From CAMTVQ01 sp947085255 (GTDB lineage: Bacteria > Bacteroidota > Bacteroidia > Sphingobacteriales > Sphingobacteriaceae), in NCBI GenBank assembly GCA_947085255.1, contig CAMTVQ010000002.1, forward strand, positions 62,001 to 126,000: a stretch of DNA of 64,000 nucleotides, written 5' to 3'. The position numbers and the translations under genes were made by a program. Within the stretch, counting starts at the first letter, position 1, and each line of letters starts with the position of its first letter. The notes under the pieces were generated by a model. It did not search any database, was not told the DNA's origin, and was given only the letters and a program-made list of their open reading frames with translations. Shown here in pieces: positions 61,684-64,000 of this stretch.

Positions 61684-62376
61684 ATGAACGTATTCCTAAA
61701 AATAAACTCCGTAAATGTTATGTTGCTTATAAGCTGCATACTCCTTTTTGGTTATATCGGCTGTTCATGGGACAATCAATCAAAAGGAAATTTACTGGAC
61801 AGAACGGTAGCCGTGAGCCAACCCGCCGTGGAGCTAAAAACCAATATGCGCAAGCTATGGGAAGACCATGTAATTTGGACCCGCAATGTAATACTGTGTT
61901 ATGTTGATGGACTTCCAGGATCAGACCAATCCATAGGCCGCTTACTGCAAAACCAAGTAGATATTGGCGAGGCTATTAAACCCTATTACGGAGAAGAAGC
62001 GGGCGAGCAATTAACCCAACTGCTGTATCCACACATTACTATTTCTATTGAGGTAATAAAAGCGGCGAAAGCCAAAAACCCAGTAGCATTAGCAGCTGCT
62101 AGTAAACGGTGGCACCAAAACGCTAACGATATTGCCCTATTCTTAAGCGAATCTAACCCAGCATGGTCATTAGATGATATGCAAATGATGATGGAAGATC
62201 ATCTTAGATTGACAACCGATGAGGTTCAGGAACGTATCAATAAAGATTACGAAGCCGATGTGGTTGCGTATGAAGAAGCACACAAAGGCGTTTTAGCCAT
62301 GGCCGATATGTTATCGGAAGGTATAATTAACCAATTCCCTGAAAAATTCGAGTTGGAAATTGCCTACTCTAAATAA
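61684..62376 (+). CDS. Probable lipoprotein of unknown function (230 aa)
   Basis: An N-terminal hydrophobic segment ends in FGYIGC (Cys about 27), a probable lipobox. The mature part is helical: VELKTNMRKLWEDHVIWTRNVI, ALAAASKRWHQNANDIALFLSESNPAW and MQMMMEDHLRLTTDEVQERIN. Several His, Asp and Glu residues lie in these helices (EDHVIWTR, RWHQNANDIA, MEDHL), which could form a metal or haem site in a four-helix bundle; this is speculation. The gene follows the 112-residue gene by 33 bp and precedes the flavin reductase gene by 12 bp. Confidence 0.75.
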   Translation: MNVFLKINSVNVMLLISCILLFGYIGCSWDNQSKGNLLDRTVAVSQPAVELKTNMRKLWEDHVIWTRNVILCYVDGLPGSDQSIGRLLQNQVDIGEAIKPYYGEEAGEQLTQLLYPHITISIEVIKAAKAKNPVALAAASKRWHQNANDIALFLSESNPAWSLDDMQMMMEDHLRLTTDEVQERINKDYEADVVAYEEAHKGVLAMADMLSEGIINQFPEKFELEIAYSK

Positions 62377-62388
62377 AACTATACACAC

Positions 62389-63060
62389 ATGAAACAACAC
62401 ATTGTAAAAGTAAAGTCGATAAGCCCCGTAACACATGATGTGTTAAAAATTGTAACGGAAAAGCCAGAAAATTTTCACTTTATTCCGGGTCAGGCAACGG
62501 GCATTTCTATTAATAAACCAGATTGGGATAAAGAGAAAAGACCTTTTACTTTTACCTGCCTACCCACTGCAGATTACTTAGAGTTCGTTATCAAAACGTA
62601 CCCGCTGCACAAGGGGGTTACCAACGAGTTGTTACAACTTAAACCGAAAGACGAGTTAATTTTGCACGATGTTTTTGGAGCTATTAACTACAAAGACGAA
62701 GGCTTATTTATTGCCGGTGGCGCAGGCATCACTCCATTTATTTCTATCTTTAGATACCTACAATCGGTAAACAAAATAGGGGACAACAAACTGCTGTTTG
62801 CTAATAAAACAAAAGGCGACATTATTTTGGAGCAAGAATTTAAAACACTTTTGGGTAAAAACTTCATTAATATTTTAGCCGACGAAAAAGCAGATGGCTA
62901 TCTACACGGGCATATTACCAAAGAATTGATTGAAAAAACTGCTGGAACTACTAATAACTCCTATTACTTATGCGGTCCGCCGCCTATGATGGATGCCATC
63001 GAAAAACAATTAGCAGAATTAAATATAGCTCCCAGCTCCATTGTAAAAGAGACGTTTTAA
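62389..63060 (+). CDS. FAD/NAD(P)-binding ferredoxin-reductase-like protein
   Basis: A 223-residue oxidoreductase of the FNR superfamily with an FAD-binding barrel (about 1-95; RPFTFTCLP gives the flavin RxxT/S motif) and an NAD(P) domain (about 100-223; GGAGITPFISIFRYL, YYLCGPPPMMDAIE). No iron-sulphur domain is fused, so it needs an external partner. It is in the unit under element 6 and might supply electrons to the neighbouring unknown helical lipoprotein or to a stress-related reductase; this is inference. Confidence 0.92.
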   Translation: MKQHIVKVKSISPVTHDVLKIVTEKPENFHFIPGQATGISINKPDWDKEKRPFTFTCLPTADYLEFVIKTYPLHKGVTNELLQLKPKDELILHDVFGAINYKDEGLFIAGGAGITPFISIFRYLQSVNKIGDNKLLFANKTKGDIILEQEFKTLLGKNFINILADEKADGYLHGHITKELIEKTAGTTNNSYYLCGPPPMMDAIEKQLAELNIAPSSIVKETF

Positions 63061-63115
63061 AAACCGTTCTCAAAAAAGCATACCAAGCATTATCAGTTCA
63101 CTCACACCTCAGATA

Positions 63116-63883
63116 ATGAAACACAAACGTATTCGATTAACAGACATATCCACACTGCCTACCGAAAAAATAGGTAAAGAAAAAGCTGCCACAGAAATTG
63201 CCCTTTTGATAGAAAAGCTATCAATCATACAGAACAAACTGTATGCGCAGCAAAAACATGCGGTACTTATTGTGCTGCAAGGCATGGATACCAGCGGAAA
63301 AGATGGCGCTGTAAAAAATGTATTCTCGGGCGTAAACCCTGCAGGCTGCAATGTAAAATCATTTAAAGTTCCTACCGCAGAAGAAGCTGCCCATCATTTT
63401 TTATGGCGCATTAGCAAAGAGTGTCCACAAAAGGGGATGATTCAAATTTTTAATCGCTCGCACTACGAAGATTTACTAGTGCCTATAGTAAACAAAACGA
63501 TAGAGAATAAACAGATAAAAATACACTGCAACGAAATAAATGCATTCGAAAAAGGATTAATTCACGATAATACGATCGTGTTAAAATTTTACTTGCATAT
63601 ATCTCATAACCAACAGCTGGAGCGATTGGCAGCCCGCAAAAAAGAAGAACACAAACGCTGGAAATATCAAAAGGAAGATATAGCTGCTATCAGCAAACAC
63701 AAAGAATACCGCAAAGCTTACGAAACTATTTTTAAGCATTGCTCGGATGTTGCGCCTTGGCAAATAATACCCGCCGATTTAAAATGGTATAAAAACTACC
63801 GCATACTAAAAGATATTGTACACGAGCTGGAACAATACCCTATTGACTACCCAAAAATTACCGAAAAACAATTGGATCATTAA
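63116..63883 (+). CDS. Polyphosphate kinase 2 family (PPK2)
   Basis: A 255-residue PPK2, which moves phosphate between polyphosphate and nucleotides. The Walker A motif is GMDTSGKDG (56-64), the lid and Walker B regions are HFLWRISKECPQKGMIQIFNRSHYEDLLV (in part) and the conserved KFYLHIS follows. Single-domain length fits class I or III, so ADP or AMP phosphorylation is possible; the exact class needs a tree. Polyphosphate metabolism is widely linked to stress survival. It is the last gene of the unit, with regulon element 7 immediately after it. Confidence 0.93.
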   Translation: MKHKRIRLTDISTLPTEKIGKEKAATEIALLIEKLSIIQNKLYAQQKHAVLIVLQGMDTSGKDGAVKNVFSGVNPAGCNVKSFKVPTAEEAAHHFLWRISKECPQKGMIQIFNRSHYEDLLVPIVNKTIENKQIKIHCNEINAFEKGLIHDNTIVLKFYLHISHNQQLERLAARKKEEHKRWKYQKEDIAAISKHKEYRKAYETIFKHCSDVAPWQIIPADLKWYKNYRILKDIVHELEQYPIDYPKITEKQLDH

Positions 63884-63894
63884 TTGTACGAAGC

Positions 63895-63958
63895 GTGATT
63901 TATATAACTATTTGCAACTACTATGTAATAGTTAAGTACCTCATCTACCGTAATCTTG
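63895..63958 (+). promoter_or_regulatory. Regulon promoter element 7 (gene beyond window)
   Basis: GTGATTTATATAACTATTT with TATAAC at 63903, TGTAAT at 63924 (21 bp on), and a -7-like box TAATCTTG ending at 63958, 63 bp after the first base. The leader repeats the hairpin core of element 4 (63966-63981). The gene it drives must start at or just beyond the right edge. Confidence 0.7.
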
Positions 63959-64000
63959 TGTTGTCGTGAAAATTCATTCACAACAAAAAAAATAATAAAG

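Overview
The window reads as chromosomal DNA of a Bacteroidota bacterium, probably of the Chitinophagales or a related order. The evidence is AT-rich DNA, starts without Shine-Dalgarno sequences, many promoters with the Bacteroidota -7 box TANNTTTG (several set so close to the start codon that the mRNA would be almost leaderless), C-terminal sorting tails of the type IX secretion system (T9SS) including one CHU_C domain, a bacillithiol-type YtxJ protein, DUF3494 ice-binding-like proteins and ELWxxDGT repeats. Assignment below phylum is inference.

Region 1 (1-22,600) is ordinary chromosome: the start of lipA (cut by the window edge), osmC, ytxJ, ribH, recF with a DUF721 gene, ndk, a TIGR01777 epimerase, a thioredoxin-like [2Fe-2S] ferredoxin, a MerR regulator with the CarH/LitR B12-photosensor motif, tRNA-Ser(GGA), asparaginase with tatD, two FKBP isomerases in tandem, nrnA, a photolyase, outer-membrane barrels and a large T9SS-secreted ELWxxDGT protein.

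Region 2 (22,600-38,000) holds an XRE regulator and a minus-strand beta-oxidation cluster: acyl-CoA ligase, hydroxyacyl-CoA dehydrogenase/enoyl-CoA hydratase, thiolase and acyl-CoA dehydrogenase. Two small four-helix-bundle (S23/IVS-type) genes sit between these genes, each flanked by inverted repeats. Then come a nitronate monooxygenase, a DUF4442 protein, an M61 peptidase and a secreted metzincin, followed by a perfect 54-bp palindrome.

Region 3 (38,400-64,000) is the most interesting part. It opens with a small AraC-type regulator, followed by a dense signalling array: a PAS hybrid kinase, four stand-alone receivers, a kinase with nine 21-residue coiled-coil repeats, and a 1390-residue CheB-CheR-PAS-kinase-receiver-HPt protein. 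After it come stress and surface genes: UspA, two DUF3494 proteins, a PLP decarboxylase, a collagen-like protein, a CHU_C protein, a bestrophin-like membrane protein, CsbD, coiled-coil lipoproteins, catalase, a flavin reductase and PPK2. Seven promoters here, including that of the araC gene, share one composite element: a GTGA block running into a TGTAAC half-site, a second TGTAA half-site exactly 21 bp downstream, and a -7 box ending 62 or 63 bp after the first base of the block. The geometry fits an AraC-type activator bound as a direct-repeat dimer over the -33 region. I propose that the region is an autoregulated general-stress/surface regulon of Bacteroidota, with the kinases and receivers feeding it. 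The promoter pattern is directly visible; the identity of the regulator and the signal are inference.
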